NCBI GenBank assembly: GCA_947184155.2
Contig: CAMXCT020001491.1
Coordinates: 417,501-481,500, forward strand
Length of the DNA stretch: 64,000 nucleotides
Origin: Cladocopium goreaui
Lineage: Eukaryota > Sar > Dinophyceae > Suessiales > Symbiodiniaceae
Reading direction: 5' to 3'
Within the stretch, counting starts at the first letter, position 1, and each line of letters opens with the position of its first letter. Of this stretch, positions 17,492 through 28,400 are shown piece by piece. A model generated the notes under the pieces. That model did no database searches, had not been told where the DNA came from, and saw nothing but the letters and a program-made list of their open reading frames with translations. A program made the position numbers and the translations under genes.

Positions 17492-20400
17492 CTCAATTCA
17501 AGGGGGTGTTCACTGATCCAGTACGCTGTGCAACACAGACTTTTTTAGCCTTCGGAAGCAAAATCTGATGATTCGGAGCTCGAATTCTCAGAAGTTGAAG
17601 ATTCTGAGGAGCTCTACCTACAGAGGAAATTTGATTCCCAAAACGGCCATTTCGAGCCAGAAAGCAGCTTTACGGGAATCAAATTTCAAGAGGTATGGTA
17701 GAAGGAGAATGTATACACATAGGAAATTTGATTCCCAAACGGCGCTTTTGAGCCAGAAAGCAGCTTTACGGGAATCAAATTTCAAGAGGTATTGTAGAAG
17801 GCAAATATATACACATAGGAAATTTGATTCCCAAAACGGCCATTTCGAGCCAGAAAGCAGCTTTACGGGAATCAAATTTCAAGAGGTATGGTAGAAGGAG
17901 AGTGTATACACAGAGGAATTTGATTCCCAAAACGGCCATTTCGAGCCAGAAAGAGCTTTACGGGAATCAAATTTCAATAGGTGTGTAGAAGGAAATATAT
18001 ACACATAGGAATTTGATTCCCAAAACGGCCCTTTTGAGCCAGAAAGAAGCTTTACGGGAATCAAATTTCAAGAGGTATGGTAGAAGGAGAATGTATACAC
18101 ATAGGAAATGTTGATTCCCAAAACGGCCCTTTTGAGCCAGAAAGAAGCTTTACGGGAATCAAATTTCAAGAGGTATGGTAGAAGGAGAATGTATACACAT
18201 AGGAAATTTGATTCCCAAAACGGCCCTTTTGAGCCAGACAGAAGCTTTACGGGAATCAAATTTCAAGAGGTATGGTAGAAGGAGAATGTATACACATAGG
18301 AAATTTGATTCCCAAAACGGCCATTTCGAGCCAGAAAGCAGCTTTACGGGAATCAAATTTCAAGAGGTATGGTAGAAGGAGAATGTATCACATAGGAAAT
18401 TTGATTCCCAAAACGGCCCTTTTGAGCCAGAAAGAAGCTTTACGGGAATCAAATTTCAAGAGGTATGGTAGAAGGAGAATGTATACACATAGGAAATGTG
18501 ATTCCCAAAACGGCCCTTCTGAGCCAGAAAGCGGCTTTACGGGAATCAAATTTCAATAGGTGTTGTAGAAGGCAAATATATACACATAGGAAATTTGATT
18601 CCCAAAACGGCCATTTCGAGCCAGAAAGCAGCTTTACGGGAATCAAATTACAAGAGGTACGGTAGAAGGAGAATGTATACACATAGGAAATTTGATTCCC
18701 AAAACGGCCATTTCGAGCCAGAAAGCAGCTTTACGGGAATCAAATTTCAAGAGGTATGGTAGAAGGAGAGTGTATACACAGAGAAGGTTTGATTCCCAAA
18801 ACGGCTCTTTTGAGCCAGAAAGAAGCTTTACGGGAATCAAATTTCAAAAAGATACCAAAAGCTACGGAGCTGTTAAAATGTTTTTTCCGGAGCCTTGTAG
18901 CGATGCCTGTCCAACTTGGCAAAACAACCTAAAGAGAAACTTGCGCTTACCTTGCGCCAGACTTGGGTTCAAAACAGGCATTGCAAAGGCAAAAAACTTC
19001 ACTAAATCCAACCAAACCTTCTATGTGTGTATACATTCTCCTTCTACCATACCTCTGGAAATTTGATTCCCGTAAAGCTGCTTTTCGGCTCGAAAGGGCC
19101 GTTTTGGGAATCAAATTTTATAAGTGTATAATTGTGTATACACTCTGCTTCTACCATACCTCTTGGAATTTGATTCCGTTTTGGTAGGTATGGTTCCGTC
19201 TGTCCTGCCTATCAGCTCTGAGCCGCTACAGCAGCAGATGTTCACTGATACAGAAAAGAACAACGATATTAATATATCTTGCGCCCGCCCTTGCGCTTTC
19301 TTGCGCCTCCCAGGCAAAACGGACTACAAATTTACAACAGCATACTCCATTCATACGTTTGTATAAAACTCCTCTGCGGGGGTTTTGATCGTCACTCATA
19401 TATATATATATGTCTATAGCACATTATAGCACATTATACTATATATATGTCTATAGCACATTATACTATATATATATATGTATATATAATGCACATTATA
19501 TCATATCTACCCTACATATCCCCATAGATATCCCCATATGATCCACTGTACCCTCCAGTAATCAAACATCATTCGCGAAATCATCGAACTGGGGGGTGTT
19601 CCAGCAAGCTATGGAGCTGATTACCGGAAGGTAATCAAACATAAATCAATATTCATCATATCCATTCATATCCCACAATATCCCATTATATCCTCATGAT
19701 ATATACATGTATATACATATATATATATATATCAGTAATTAATGTTAACGGTACCCATTCATATCCAACAATATCCCTCCATATCCCATTATATCCTCAA
19801 TATAACATATACAATTATATATATAACCCGGATTACATCCCTATAAATCCTCATTGTTGTTGGTTAAACCCCTGCATCATCTCCTGCTAGCCCGGTGGTT
19901 GGTTTTCAACCTCTGTTTCTTCGGACCTCTGAAGCTGCGCCAGGTCACAGAAAGGTGGATCCAGCCGCGCCCACTGTGCGGCAGCCAGATCTGTCAGCTG
20001 GACAGGAATCTCCTGAGCAATGCTTGGAAGATACTTGGAAGATCTTGGAAGCCCAATCATTAATCATTAATCATTAACACAGCTCATTTTATCTATATAT
20101 ATATAGATACTGTGGATTAATCATTAAGATGAGCCGTGTTTTATCTAATTTATCTACTCCACAGCGCAAGTTGAGATCCCTGACGGTACGATTCGAGTCA
20201 GTTGGGATCATCCGGAGGAGCCAACCCAGAACAACCCAGGTAACTATAACAATTGGTTAATGTTAAGTAAAAACCCTTGAGTCTCTGAGTGTCTCAGAGT
20301 TGCTCCATGTTGCAACTACATTTAAATCATTTACCCTCTGGTTATGACATTCACAGTTCGCCATGTTTTTTCGATGGCCCTAATCGAAATAGATGGTTTA

Positions 20401-20628
20401 CCTAGTAATAGCATGGTGGATCTTTCCATGGCTATGTTAGTCATAACCAGATGGTATAGGTTACTAAATGGTTTCTATGTTAAATAACCAGATGGTTAAC
20501 CAGATGGTAAAGAAAACATCTTCAAACGCAAGACATGGACGCCACGTGAAACAAACGGCGTCCAAGGCTCCAGCCACGGACACCACGAGGCAAAGCGCGC
20601 CCAGGCTCCGCATGCTCTGCGCCCACAT
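7195..20628 (-). CDS. Secreted cysteine-rich protein with PAN/apple-like segments (5' part)
   Basis: Exons in order are 20628-20571, 16891-16800, 11578-11479, 9293-9260 and 7289-7195, with matching phases. The ATG at 20628 opens a clear signal peptide: a short charged start, then LGALCLVVSVAG. Exon 2 carries CANFDAWPDVDGKTCGNC, a Trp/Cys motif that recurs in secreted dinoflagellate proteins. Exons 3 to 5 give SLEKCRTACSVHGC and then ELEKCQEACEQREGCRSFAR, two copies of an E.C...C....GC.SF pattern like a PAN/apple module. Exon 4 is only 34 nt. Donors are GA, GC, GT, GT and GT. The product is probably secretory or cell-surface; its ligand is unknown. Intron 1 holds the large palindromic array. 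The gene appears to continue in the exons at 54-5227. Confidence 0.6.
8000..8103. mobile_element. TACCCTCTGG-family MITE
   Basis: Near-perfect palindrome, TACCCTCTGGCAATTTAACA to TTACCAGAGGGTA. Confidence 0.85.
8600..8675. repeat. Long palindromic TA/CA microsatellite
   Basis: CACACACATACATATATATA on the left is mirrored by TATATATATGTGTGTG on the right around an AATTAATTAACTAATTAATT centre. Confidence 0.75.
9015..9075. repeat. Tandem TTGTCGTCGTTG repeat
   Basis: About five 12-bp units of GTTGTCGTTGTCGTCGTT type, within intron 3 of the cysteine-rich gene. Confidence 0.75.
9128..9246. mobile_element. TACCCTCTGG-family MITE, GGTTATTTAACATA subtype
   Basis: Left TACCATCTGGTTATTTAACA, right TAAATAACCAGAGGGTA. 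It ends 14 nt from exon 9260-9293, on the donor side. Confidence 0.85.
9615..9726. mobile_element. CTGGTTGGTGG-family element
   Basis: CAGGTTGGTGGTTTCAACCC to CCAAACCACCAAACAG, with the typical GGAGTTCGTCAGTTGGGATG core. Confidence 0.75.
9953..10081. mobile_element. Inverted-repeat element with ACAATGTGAGGCCCCC ends
   Basis: The left end ACAATGTGAGGCCCCCCAG is mirrored at the right (GGGGGCCTCACATTGT), with inner inverted pairs AGTTGGTTTA and TAAACCAACT. Confidence 0.75.
10702..10810. mobile_element. TACCCTCTGG-family MITE
   Basis: Left TACCATCTGGTTATTTGACA, right TAACCGGAGGGTA. Confidence 0.8.
11030..11200. repeat. 10-bp tandem ACCAACATTT array inside an inverted-repeat element
   Basis: About eight units of TTTACCAACA / TTTACCATCA lie between a left end GCTCCATGGTGCTGG and a right end GGTAAATATATCAT. 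The copy at 5782-5875 has only one to two units. Confidence 0.75.
12300..12830. repeat. AT-rich GGGATATAAT tandem-like region
   Basis: Many copies of ATGGGATATAAT and TATAGTTAT, plus a solitary MITE left end at 12450. No coding sequence is visible. Confidence 0.65.
12834..12943. mobile_element. TACCCTCTGG-family MITE, CATGCTATTAATGG subtype
   Basis: Left TACCCCCTGGTAAACGTTTA, right AAATTACCAGAGGGTA. Confidence 0.8.
14098..14201. mobile_element. TACTGTGGATGG-family element
   Basis: TACTGTGAATGGAAGAATTC to CGCAACCATCCACAGTA, with a TTATAGGGTTTCAATCATCC core. Confidence 0.7.
14408..14513. mobile_element. Degenerate TACCCTCTGG-family MITE
   Basis: The left end TACCCTCTAGTAACATAGCT is clear; the right end is reduced to AAATTACCATATG. 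Confidence 0.55.
14681..14787. mobile_element. Degenerate TACCCTCTGG-family MITE
   Basis: The arms GGTAAACTAACATAACTATG and AGTTTACCAGAGCA lack the outermost bases. Confidence 0.55.
15094..15699 (-). CDS. Hypothetical 201-codon open frame inside an intron
   Basis: This is the longest non-repetitive open frame in the window, on the minus strand within intron 2 of the cysteine-rich gene. A second minus frame (15155-15490) and two plus frames are also open over the same stretch, so it may be low in stop codons by composition. It is bordered on the right by a TACCCTCTGG MITE at 15707. No family is recognised; a decayed retroelement piece is one possibility. Confidence 0.2.
   Translation of the reverse strand: MLVTRMMVQQKSVAVAGIRWESPVVCSEISNSDDSSYSKRVKLNGKHNMTIPHLETRVRPGPGRILFLTLCRKKISLWEIYSAPTLVFSKFRGVVPWKNIQRHWGCNQRKVWSFSKRSLLETCEGINRTLATGTLSRDVCPHGPKVVRLEVVPFFGNGNLFRKNSLAPRNLSGINLGTTPRRHHTRGFWNGFNFCQINTMK
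15707..15810. mobile_element. TACCCTCTGG-family MITE
   Basis: Near-perfect palindrome, TACCCTCTGGTAATTTAACG to TAGTTTACCAGAGGGTA. Confidence 0.85.
15845..15950. mobile_element. GGAGGTACCTACC-family element
   Basis: GGAGGTACCTACCATATATA at the left, GTACCTCAATTTTAGGAACC at the right. Relatives lie at 38884, 39127 and 60897. Confidence 0.65.
16623..16772. mobile_element. TACCCTCTGG-family MITE with duplicated right arm
   Basis: The left end is single (TACCCTCTGCTAAACTAACA). The right arm CAATAGCTATGTTAGTTTACC occurs twice in slightly different form. It lies 28 nt past the donor of exon 16891-16800. Confidence 0.75.
17390..19313. repeat. Repeat complex flanked by TTGCGCCCGCCCTTGCG direct repeats
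   Basis: The 17-base string TTGCGCCCGCCCTTGCG occurs at about 17391 and 19279, in the same orientation and each followed by TTGCGC. The palindromic tandem array lies between them, and a weaker TTGCGC pair is at 18938. This may be one composite element in intron 1 of the cysteine-rich gene. Confidence 0.5.
17620..18850. repeat. Tandem array of ~95-bp palindrome-bearing units, about 13 copies
   Basis: Each unit contains TTTGATTCCCAAAACGGC, a variable C(A/C)TTT(C/T)GAGCCAGA part, GCTTTACGGGAATCAAATTT and GGTATGGTAGAAGGAGA. TTTGATTCCC and GGGAATCAAA form an inverted pair in every unit. One inverted partial copy follows at 19040-19110. Short frames in it are repeat artefacts. Confidence 0.92.
20332..20456. 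mobile_element. TACCCTCTGG-family MITE, GGTTATGACATT subtype
   Basis: TACCCTCTGGTTATGACATT to TAGTCATAACCAGATGGTA, followed by a duplicated right-end fragment at 20470-20510. Confidence 0.75.
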
Positions 20629-20811
20629 GGCAGCGTCAGTCGGATCGGGTGCCGAACAAATGTGACACTGCTTCGAAGCAAAAAAAAAGCTGCAAGCGGA
20701 TGCTGAAATTTTTAGGTCATTGAGGTTGGTGAATCATCCGGAATTCAGGTTTATTGCTGTTTATTGGGTATACTGCTATTTGGGAATGTTACAAAAATGA
20801 AATTTATGATG

Positions 20812-20925
20812 TACCTTCCGGTAATCAAAGGTGGCAGTTGAAAATCATCTGTGAATGAAGGTTTATAGCTGGGAAAGTCCTACACATGAGGATTTTCCAT
20901 TGCCATGTTTGATTGCTGGAGGGTA
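20812..20925. mobile_element. TACCNTCCGGTAATCAAA-family MITE
   Basis: Left TACCTTCCGGTAATCAAAGG, right TTGATTGCTGGAGGGTA. It is a sister family of the TACCCTCTGG MITE with a GCAATGG / CCATTGCCATG arm; a relative is at 26334-26458. Confidence 0.65.
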
Positions 20926-21025
20926 GTGATTTCCCATTGCTGGATAAAAAACTTAAGGATCATCTAAGCATTCTTCCTTTCTGAATGCAGGTCATTGATG
21001 ACTATGATATTCCCATCAATCTTGA

Positions 21026-21131
21026 TACCCTCTGGTAAACTAACATAACTAAGGAAAATCACCATCATTATTGGGAAAACTCACTATAAATGGTCATTTT
21101 CAATAGCCTTTTGTATGTTTACCGGAGGGTA
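21026..21131. mobile_element. TACCCTCTGG-family MITE
   Basis: TACCCTCTGGTAAACTAACA to ATGTTTACCGGAGGGTA. Confidence 0.8.
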
Positions 21132-21264
21132 TATGTTGATTCACAAGGAACGTGAATTTCCAACCCTTGGATCCATCGCGCAATCGACTGTCAATGATGG
21201 ATATTCTCAATGATTAAAAAAAGGAGCATTTTAAGCAGGAATCATAGGAGACCATTAATATAAT

Positions 21265-21368
21265 TACCCTCTGGTAATTTAACATAGCTATTGAAAATGG
21301 CCATTTATAGTCGATTTTCCCATTAAAAATGGTGATTTTCCATAGTTATGTTAAATTACCAGAGGGTA
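21265..21368. mobile_element. TACCCTCTGG-family MITE
   Basis: Near-perfect palindrome, TACCCTCTGGTAATTTAACA to AAATTACCAGAGGGTA. Confidence 0.85.
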
Positions 21369-21867
21369 AGTTTTTTTTCAAGCCAAGTTTGCAGGGAGGC
21401 TTCCTGCCATTCAATTCTGGGACCCCAAACATCAACTATGACCTGGCCTGACTAAGATGAGGTTCTGCAGATGTTCTTTTTAGGAGGAAAAAAGTGTCCT
21501 CTTTTTTGTGCTTCGATCAATCACCATTTTTTTCACCCATTGGTTGTTCCATGACTGCAATTTGACAGACCTGGATTTGGCCATGTGCGGTGTCAATTTC
21601 AAGATATGTCAACTGTTCCTACGGGAAGAATGGATCAGAATGGCTGGAAAATCAACTTTTGACAGACCTAGGTCAAGGATTGATGGTGTCCTCATCTTTA
21701 ATCCATTTCAATCTTAATTCAGCAGGGTGCCAAAACAAAAAAAATCTCCCCTCAACAACAAAGGGACCACAAGCCAATGGGATGCTTCACATCAACATGC
21801 GGCTGTAACATCAACAAGGTGACATCACCAACGACTTGATAAGTATCATCTTGATATGAGTATGTAG

Positions 21868-21969
21868 TACCCTCCGGTAACATAGCGAATTGGAAAATCA
21901 CCATTTTGAATAGGTAAATCAAATATAACTGTGATATGTTCAATAGCTATGTTAAATTACCAGAGGGTA
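21868..21969. mobile_element. TACCCTCTGG-family MITE
   Basis: TACCCTCCGGTAACATAGCG to AAATTACCAGAGGGTA. Confidence 0.75.
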
Positions 21970-22454
21970 TGATGTATGTGTACCCCTAGATTCTAGGCAG
22001 AAACCAAGGTGAACTTCATCGGTTCCTGACCATCCAAACCAGCAGCTGCCAGGCTCAAATCTTTCCAGCAAAACAACGAGGCGGGCGAGCATGTTCTAGT
22101 GCCTCAAGAGTCGAGAAAGGATGCTGACACATGTAGCACCCTCAGGGGATCCTCTGGGTAGAGATGGTATTTGTTTCCCTATGTTTTCCAGAGCCCAGAG
22201 CCCTGAACCTTTCCGGGTCTGAACTTCCACAACAAATCTGGAGGTCATTGGGGAAAGTCCCCGCGAGAAAACCTGGCAATAGAAAGTTTCCCTGGAAAAA
22301 GAACAACAAACACATTGTTGAAAGGTCGGTGCGTATATTATCAGTATCAATCCAATCAGAACACAGTAAGCATCCACTTCGAACATCTTCTCTCTCGGAA
22401 CTGAAAATAACTTCCCTTCAACGGCATTTTCAAACCATGCCGCCACGCCGCGGT

Positions 22455-25400
22455 TTATTGGCTTGGCGCTTCCGGTGCTGCTTCCGAATATCCCTCGGCG
22501 GCAGCGCTGCCCGCGGCGGCTCCTTGCATGGCCTGTGATGCGACAGTCAACCAGGACCAGGACCACACTGCAACTGGCGAGGATTGGTTGCAAAATGTTG
22601 TAAAGATCCGCTGGGTTTTCTTGAAGTTCCACGAAACTTACTTTCCAATCACGGCTTATGTCATTTGAATCCATGTTTAAACACAGCAAATTACCCTCTG
22701 GTTATTTAACATAGCCATGGAAAATGACCCATTTGTAGATGATTTTCCCATTAAAACCTCCATTTATAAGGGATTTTCCATGGCTATGTTAAATAACCAG
22801 AGGGTATATCAAAAAAACCTCCCAAATCGCCAAATCCCAGGCGAAAATCGGCCATCGCCGCCTGCGCCTTGGCGCGTTCGGCCAGCGCCACCAGCTGCGC
22901 CAACTCGCCACGCGTCTGCTGCAGCAGCTGCTGCAGCCGATCCACGCTGGGCAGCTCTGGCAGCTCTGCTAGGGACTCCTGCGGTGGTGAGACACCCATA
23001 GCACATGTTGTTCGAAGATTCACCATTTTTAATGGGAAAACCATAGGAAAACCATGGGAAAACCCATAGGAAAAACCATAGGAAAACCGGAAAACCATGG
23101 GATAACCATGGGAAAATGAGGATTTACCCTCTGGTAAACATACAAAAAACTGATGGGAAAATCGCCATGCTATTAATGGGAAAATCAACTATTTCTATCA
23201 TTTTCAATAGCTATGTTACATTACCAGGGGGTAAAACTGGTAACTGTCCAGTTCGCACACAGTTCTAGTTTACCAGAGCTTAAATCCCGTACAGTAAACT
23301 CTCCCATCTCAAAAATCCTCATCAAAAATCCGCATGCTTGATAACCATTTACTTGATAATCATTGTTCCAATGATTGGTATCAATGATCATGTTCCAATG
23401 AATTGTCAAAATCGTTTTGGGATACTTTTGCTAATTCCCATCTTTTTGATAATTTCCAATGAATTATCTATCAATAATCTATTTTCCCATTGATCATCAT
23501 CATATTTCCCTCCATTTTCCTATGATTTTCTGCAGGCCTCGCTGGTCTTCTCGCTGAAGATGTCCAAACTTTTGGCGTAGCTGGCGATGGCGTTCCGCAG
23601 ATCGCCTCTCCCGCGTTGCGTCACTTTTCGTTGGGAGAAAACGAAGGATCGCCAAGTTGGGATATGGGATATGGGCATATGATTATTGTTGTTATTATTA
23701 TTATTATTCATATGATTGTTGTATATTTGTGAAAATGGGATATTTATAAGTGATAATATGGGATGTAAATATAGATAGATGAACACCATGGAGAAATAGA
23801 TGGGACATATGATGATGATCAATGGGATTATATGGAAAATAAAGCAAACCATGGATTTGGAGATTTCCTAACATGGGACATCCCTACCACTATAGAGGGG
23901 GAGGGCGGGGGGGACAAAACCAACCTGTCGAATTCCACTTTTTTTTGCTTGGAAACCCTGGGATAGTGATCCACCCCCTCAAATGGAATTGTAAAGTAAC
24001 ATTTCTTAACAAGCCTTGGGCACTGGTTAGCAAATACTTGCTCTTAGCTCCTCCGGAGCTAAGCGCAAGTATGATGACGGCAGCGCAATTTTTGGAGGGA
24101 TGCCATCCCTACACATGTGCTGCTTCAGTCTGACATGTGCTTAGCTCATCCGGAGCTAAGCGCAAGTATTTAATTTTCATCTGCTTGCCAATGACATGGA
24201 ATGATGAGGAATATTGATCATGCAGAAAACATGATTGCAAAAATGGAATTTTAAAATGAAATTTCAGTACGACTCCCCCCCCCCTCAAATTCCATTTTTA
24301 AGAGGGTAGGGATCATGGGACTACCTCCAAATCATCCAAGGCATCCCAAAAAAAACGTTGAGATCACCAAAAAAATACATATCTACGGCCAATGTCAGTA
24401 CAGCAATAATAAACCATCCCCAAATTTACCGTCTGTATGGCTGGTATAAGCCTTCAATCCATAGGCGTGGTTTATGACTTATGCTTTGCTAACATGAAAA
24501 TTCTCATATACTCTATATTCCCCAGATATTCCTATATGTATCATACACCACCGTTGCTGGTTCTGAATGGTCAATACTTAAATGGTTCCTGTCCAAAATA
24601 TTTTGGAACTATCATTTCATCCATTTATATCTCCCATAAACCATAGAATTTACCAGGTTAACGCCATAAACCATGGATATATGGCTTATAGGGATATAAC
24701 ACCATAAAATCACCATTTTTAATAGGTAAATCAACTCTCAAAATGGACCATTTCCAATAGCAAACTGTCAGTTTACCAGAGGCTATTCCCCCAATCAACC
24801 ATAGAATTGGTTATTAACACCATAAACCATAGATATTCTATGGCTAGTTATAGGGAACACATGAAATAACCATGGAGATTCCCCCTTAAAACCATAGAAT
24901 TCACCAAGTTAACACCATAAACACCGTAAATCATGGATCTTCGCCATGGCTTCTAGGGTTCTATCGGATTCTTTCACCATAAACCATGGAGATTCCCCAA
25001 GAAACCACCGGCTGTGGCCTTCCGCCCGAAAGCAGCGCGCCAGGGCCAGGCCACCCAGGGCCAGCGTGCCATGGCGATCGCCGAAGAGACGCTGGCAGAT
25101 CTCCTGTGAACCTCGTCTCCGAACACGCTGGGATGGTGAACTGGATATCAGATGGAAAATCCCTTATAAATAGAGGTTTTAATGGGAAAATCATCTATAA
25201 ATGGGCCATTTTCCACAAATCCATAGTGATTAATGATGGTTAATGATGGTTAATAATAATCTGGTTGGTGGTTTTTCGCCACCCCTCTGAAAAATGATGG
25301 AGTTAAAGTCAGTTGGGATGATGAAATTTCTAATACCCTCTGGTAAATTAACATAGACCCTGGCAGTTGTCGGGGTTGGAAGACTAGTTTCCACTATTTT

Positions 25401-28400
25401 TATTGGTGATTTTCAGGGTCCAACTGTTAATTTACCAGAGGGTAACTAAAACTGAATACTAGATATTTGCATATATATATATATGGATATACTGATATAC
25501 TGGATATATTGAAATACTAGATATTTGAAAACTGAATACTGGATATACATATATATAAATAATATGTGTGTGGTTGATTCAGATGACTGGATCTACAATT
25601 GTATATATATATCACCATGTGTGGTTGATTTGATAGTCCTCTGATGTATTGATTTTTGTTGACGTATGGTTGATTGTGTATCTTGATGTTTGCGTCAATA
25701 TTTGAATAGGGTCCTCCAATATTCGATCGTTGTATTTTCAACTGATAATCACAAATAACATCAAAGAAGAACAAACTGCTTCAAAACCCACAAATCAGTC
25801 ACAATCTGTACAAATAGATTGTTTCATCACAATAAGAACCTACAAGAACAAATGATACTGGTACTGATGAAATAAACCTCCAGTTACTCTAGCAAAAACA
25901 ACAAGAACAATCGTTATCATAGCTAGAGTAACAACGGTTGATGGATTGGGGAAGCCAACCCCCCCTTTTTGGAAAGTGAGAAAATTCTGGGCGACCAATC
26001 CAAGGTTGACATTGCTTCCTAGTCCTACGAGGTACCCTCTGGTAAACTAAGAGTTTGCTATTGAAAATTGCCATAGAAATAGTTGATTTACCCAAAAAAT
26101 GGTGGATCTTTCCAGGTAAACTAACAGTTTGCGAACTGGAAAATCACCATCTTTAATAGGTAAACCAACTATAAATGGGCCACTTTCAACAGCTATGTTA
26201 AATTACCAGAGGGATAAATCTCTTGACACTTTGAGTCCAAATGTACTTGGGTTAGAACTTAAGACATCTTCAAAGCCTGCTGAGAACTTACCGGAAATGC
26301 TCACCTATATTCAAGCTCCCTTCTGTTTGAGAATACCCTTCGGTAATCAAACATGGCAATGGAAAATATATAAATATACTATAAATGAAAGTTTTAATGG
26401 GAAACTCATCCATAAAATGGTGGATATACTTACCAAATGTAATGTTTGATGGAGGGTAACCAGTGCTACTTCAACAATCGTCTCAGTTGGCGACCAAGGG
26501 ACGCTCGCACAACGCTCGGGCCTCCGCAGCCTTCCCTTGCACCAGCAAACACTGCGCTGCGTTTTGCAAGATCTGAGAGGCCTCGTGGGGGAACAAAGAG
26601 GCACTGCACCCAATGAGTGGATTGGTTTAAGGGAAAAATTTAACCGGAAAACCCCATATTTCATGGGAAAATCTATGGTTTCCTGTAGATTTTCCCTTAA
26701 ACCAATCCGTTGACTTAAATGTTGATGAATGTTGTGCTCCATAACATCCAGATCTGGAAGGGATTTCGCCCATGGCCAAATATGGAATTCCCCACGGGCC
26801 AAAAACACGAAAGTTCTTCTCATTCATGGATTTATGAATTACATTTCTCTATATTCCCATTGTAGTCCCAGTCTATGCCCATTGCATTCCTATGATATTC
26901 CCATAATATTCTGATTTATAAGCTACTTGGGGGTGCAGGTCAGGGCTTGGCACAATGGGTATCTGCCAATTGGATTTGAACCTCCATAAGTTGGGATATA
27001 ATTTCTACAACTATGGCTCTATATATATATATATACACATCTACATATACATATGCATATACATACACATCTACATCTACATATATATACATATACATAT
27101 ACATATACATCCCGACGGATCTTTCACCGTCCCATGATTTCTCAAAAACGTCGTTCTCGTGCTAGCCAAACGCACATTCTGGGTCCAAAAAAGTTTCTTA
27201 AAAAAAGTTCATCGCAAGATGCTTTCATCAACCCTTCCAGCATTTTGTGGTCAAAAACGTGCCGAGTTCGGTTTTCCTTTTTTCAGCTCACAGCTTTGCC
27301 AGGTAGAGGCCCGTTTTGGCCAGCAGGTATCATATCTATATATTTACAAATGTATCATATCTATATATGTGTCCATATGTATGATCGCAATATCGGTGTA
27401 TGTATACATATGAAGATGCGAATACTCTACAGGTAAGAATCTATATATGCCTCTACGTATCTGTAGTGCAAGCGAACGTTAACATGGCCCACCCCACCCC
27501 ACCCAACCCCAACCCCATGCGTGACGTAGCATCAACTTCATGACGCAAGTGCAAGCGAACGTTAACATGCCCCACCCCACCCAACCCCAACCCAATGCGT
27601 GACGTAGCATCAACTTCATGACGGAAGTGCAAGCGAACGTTAACATGCCCCACCCCACCCCACCCCACCCAACCCCAACCCCATGCCTGACATAGCATCA
27701 ACTTCATGACGCAAGTGCAAACGAACGTTGACATGCCCCACCCCACACCACCCAACCCCATGCGTGACGCAGCATCAACTTCAAGTGCAAGCGAACGTTG
27801 ACATGCCCCACCCCACCCCGCCTAACCCCCACCCCAAGAGGTTTAAGATGACATGTAACAAAAATGTCGAATTTGTGGGCCGGTAAAAGATCCGACTGCA
27901 TATACATATACATATATAAAATTATATCACATATATATATAATTATACCACATATATATATATATAATTATATTACGTATATATATATATATACATATCA
28001 TATACACACTTAAATACATATTATATATAAACACCAAAATCATGGCTCCACTGCACCATAAGTAGGCCGCTTTCATTACCTTTCCAACATGAAACACCCA
28101 GGCCCCGCCTGATGAGTCGCGACCTTATCATCTCCGTTGGTCGCTAAGCGGTACGCCTCCTGGACGAGTCTCACTGCGGAAAAAACAGGGTGGAATCAAG
28201 TTATAAGTACCCTACAGTTACCCTCTTGTTATTTAACATAGCCATGGAAAATGGCCCATTTATAGATGATTTTCCCATTAAACCTCCATTTATAAGGGAT
28301 TTTCCATGGCTATGTTAAATAACCAGATGGTATGGCCCTTTACCAGTTATAAGTACTAACAAAACCCCATTTATAGAGTGTATAACTCCATTTATAACAT

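Larger units (their letters stand above)
20629..22454. other. Spacer between the TPR stop and the signal-peptide start
   Basis: This is about 1.8 kb between two minus-strand genes. It holds four MITE copies (20332-20456 lies just beyond it; 20812-20925, 21026-21131, 21265-21368 and 21868-21969 lie inside), and no recognisable promoter, TATA box or spliced-leader remnant. Open frames at 22096-22689 and 22164-22538 overlap the terminal TPR exon in wrong frames and are not called. Confidence 0.5.

Noticed and set aside
17568-19066. Many frames of 60 to 124 codons with repeated ESNF/FDSQ units
   Set aside because: Shadows of the palindromic array on both strands.
22096-22689. A 197-codon minus frame
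   Set aside because: It overlaps the terminal TPR exon in another frame; the shorter frame has a good acceptor, phase and Ala-rich tail with stop.
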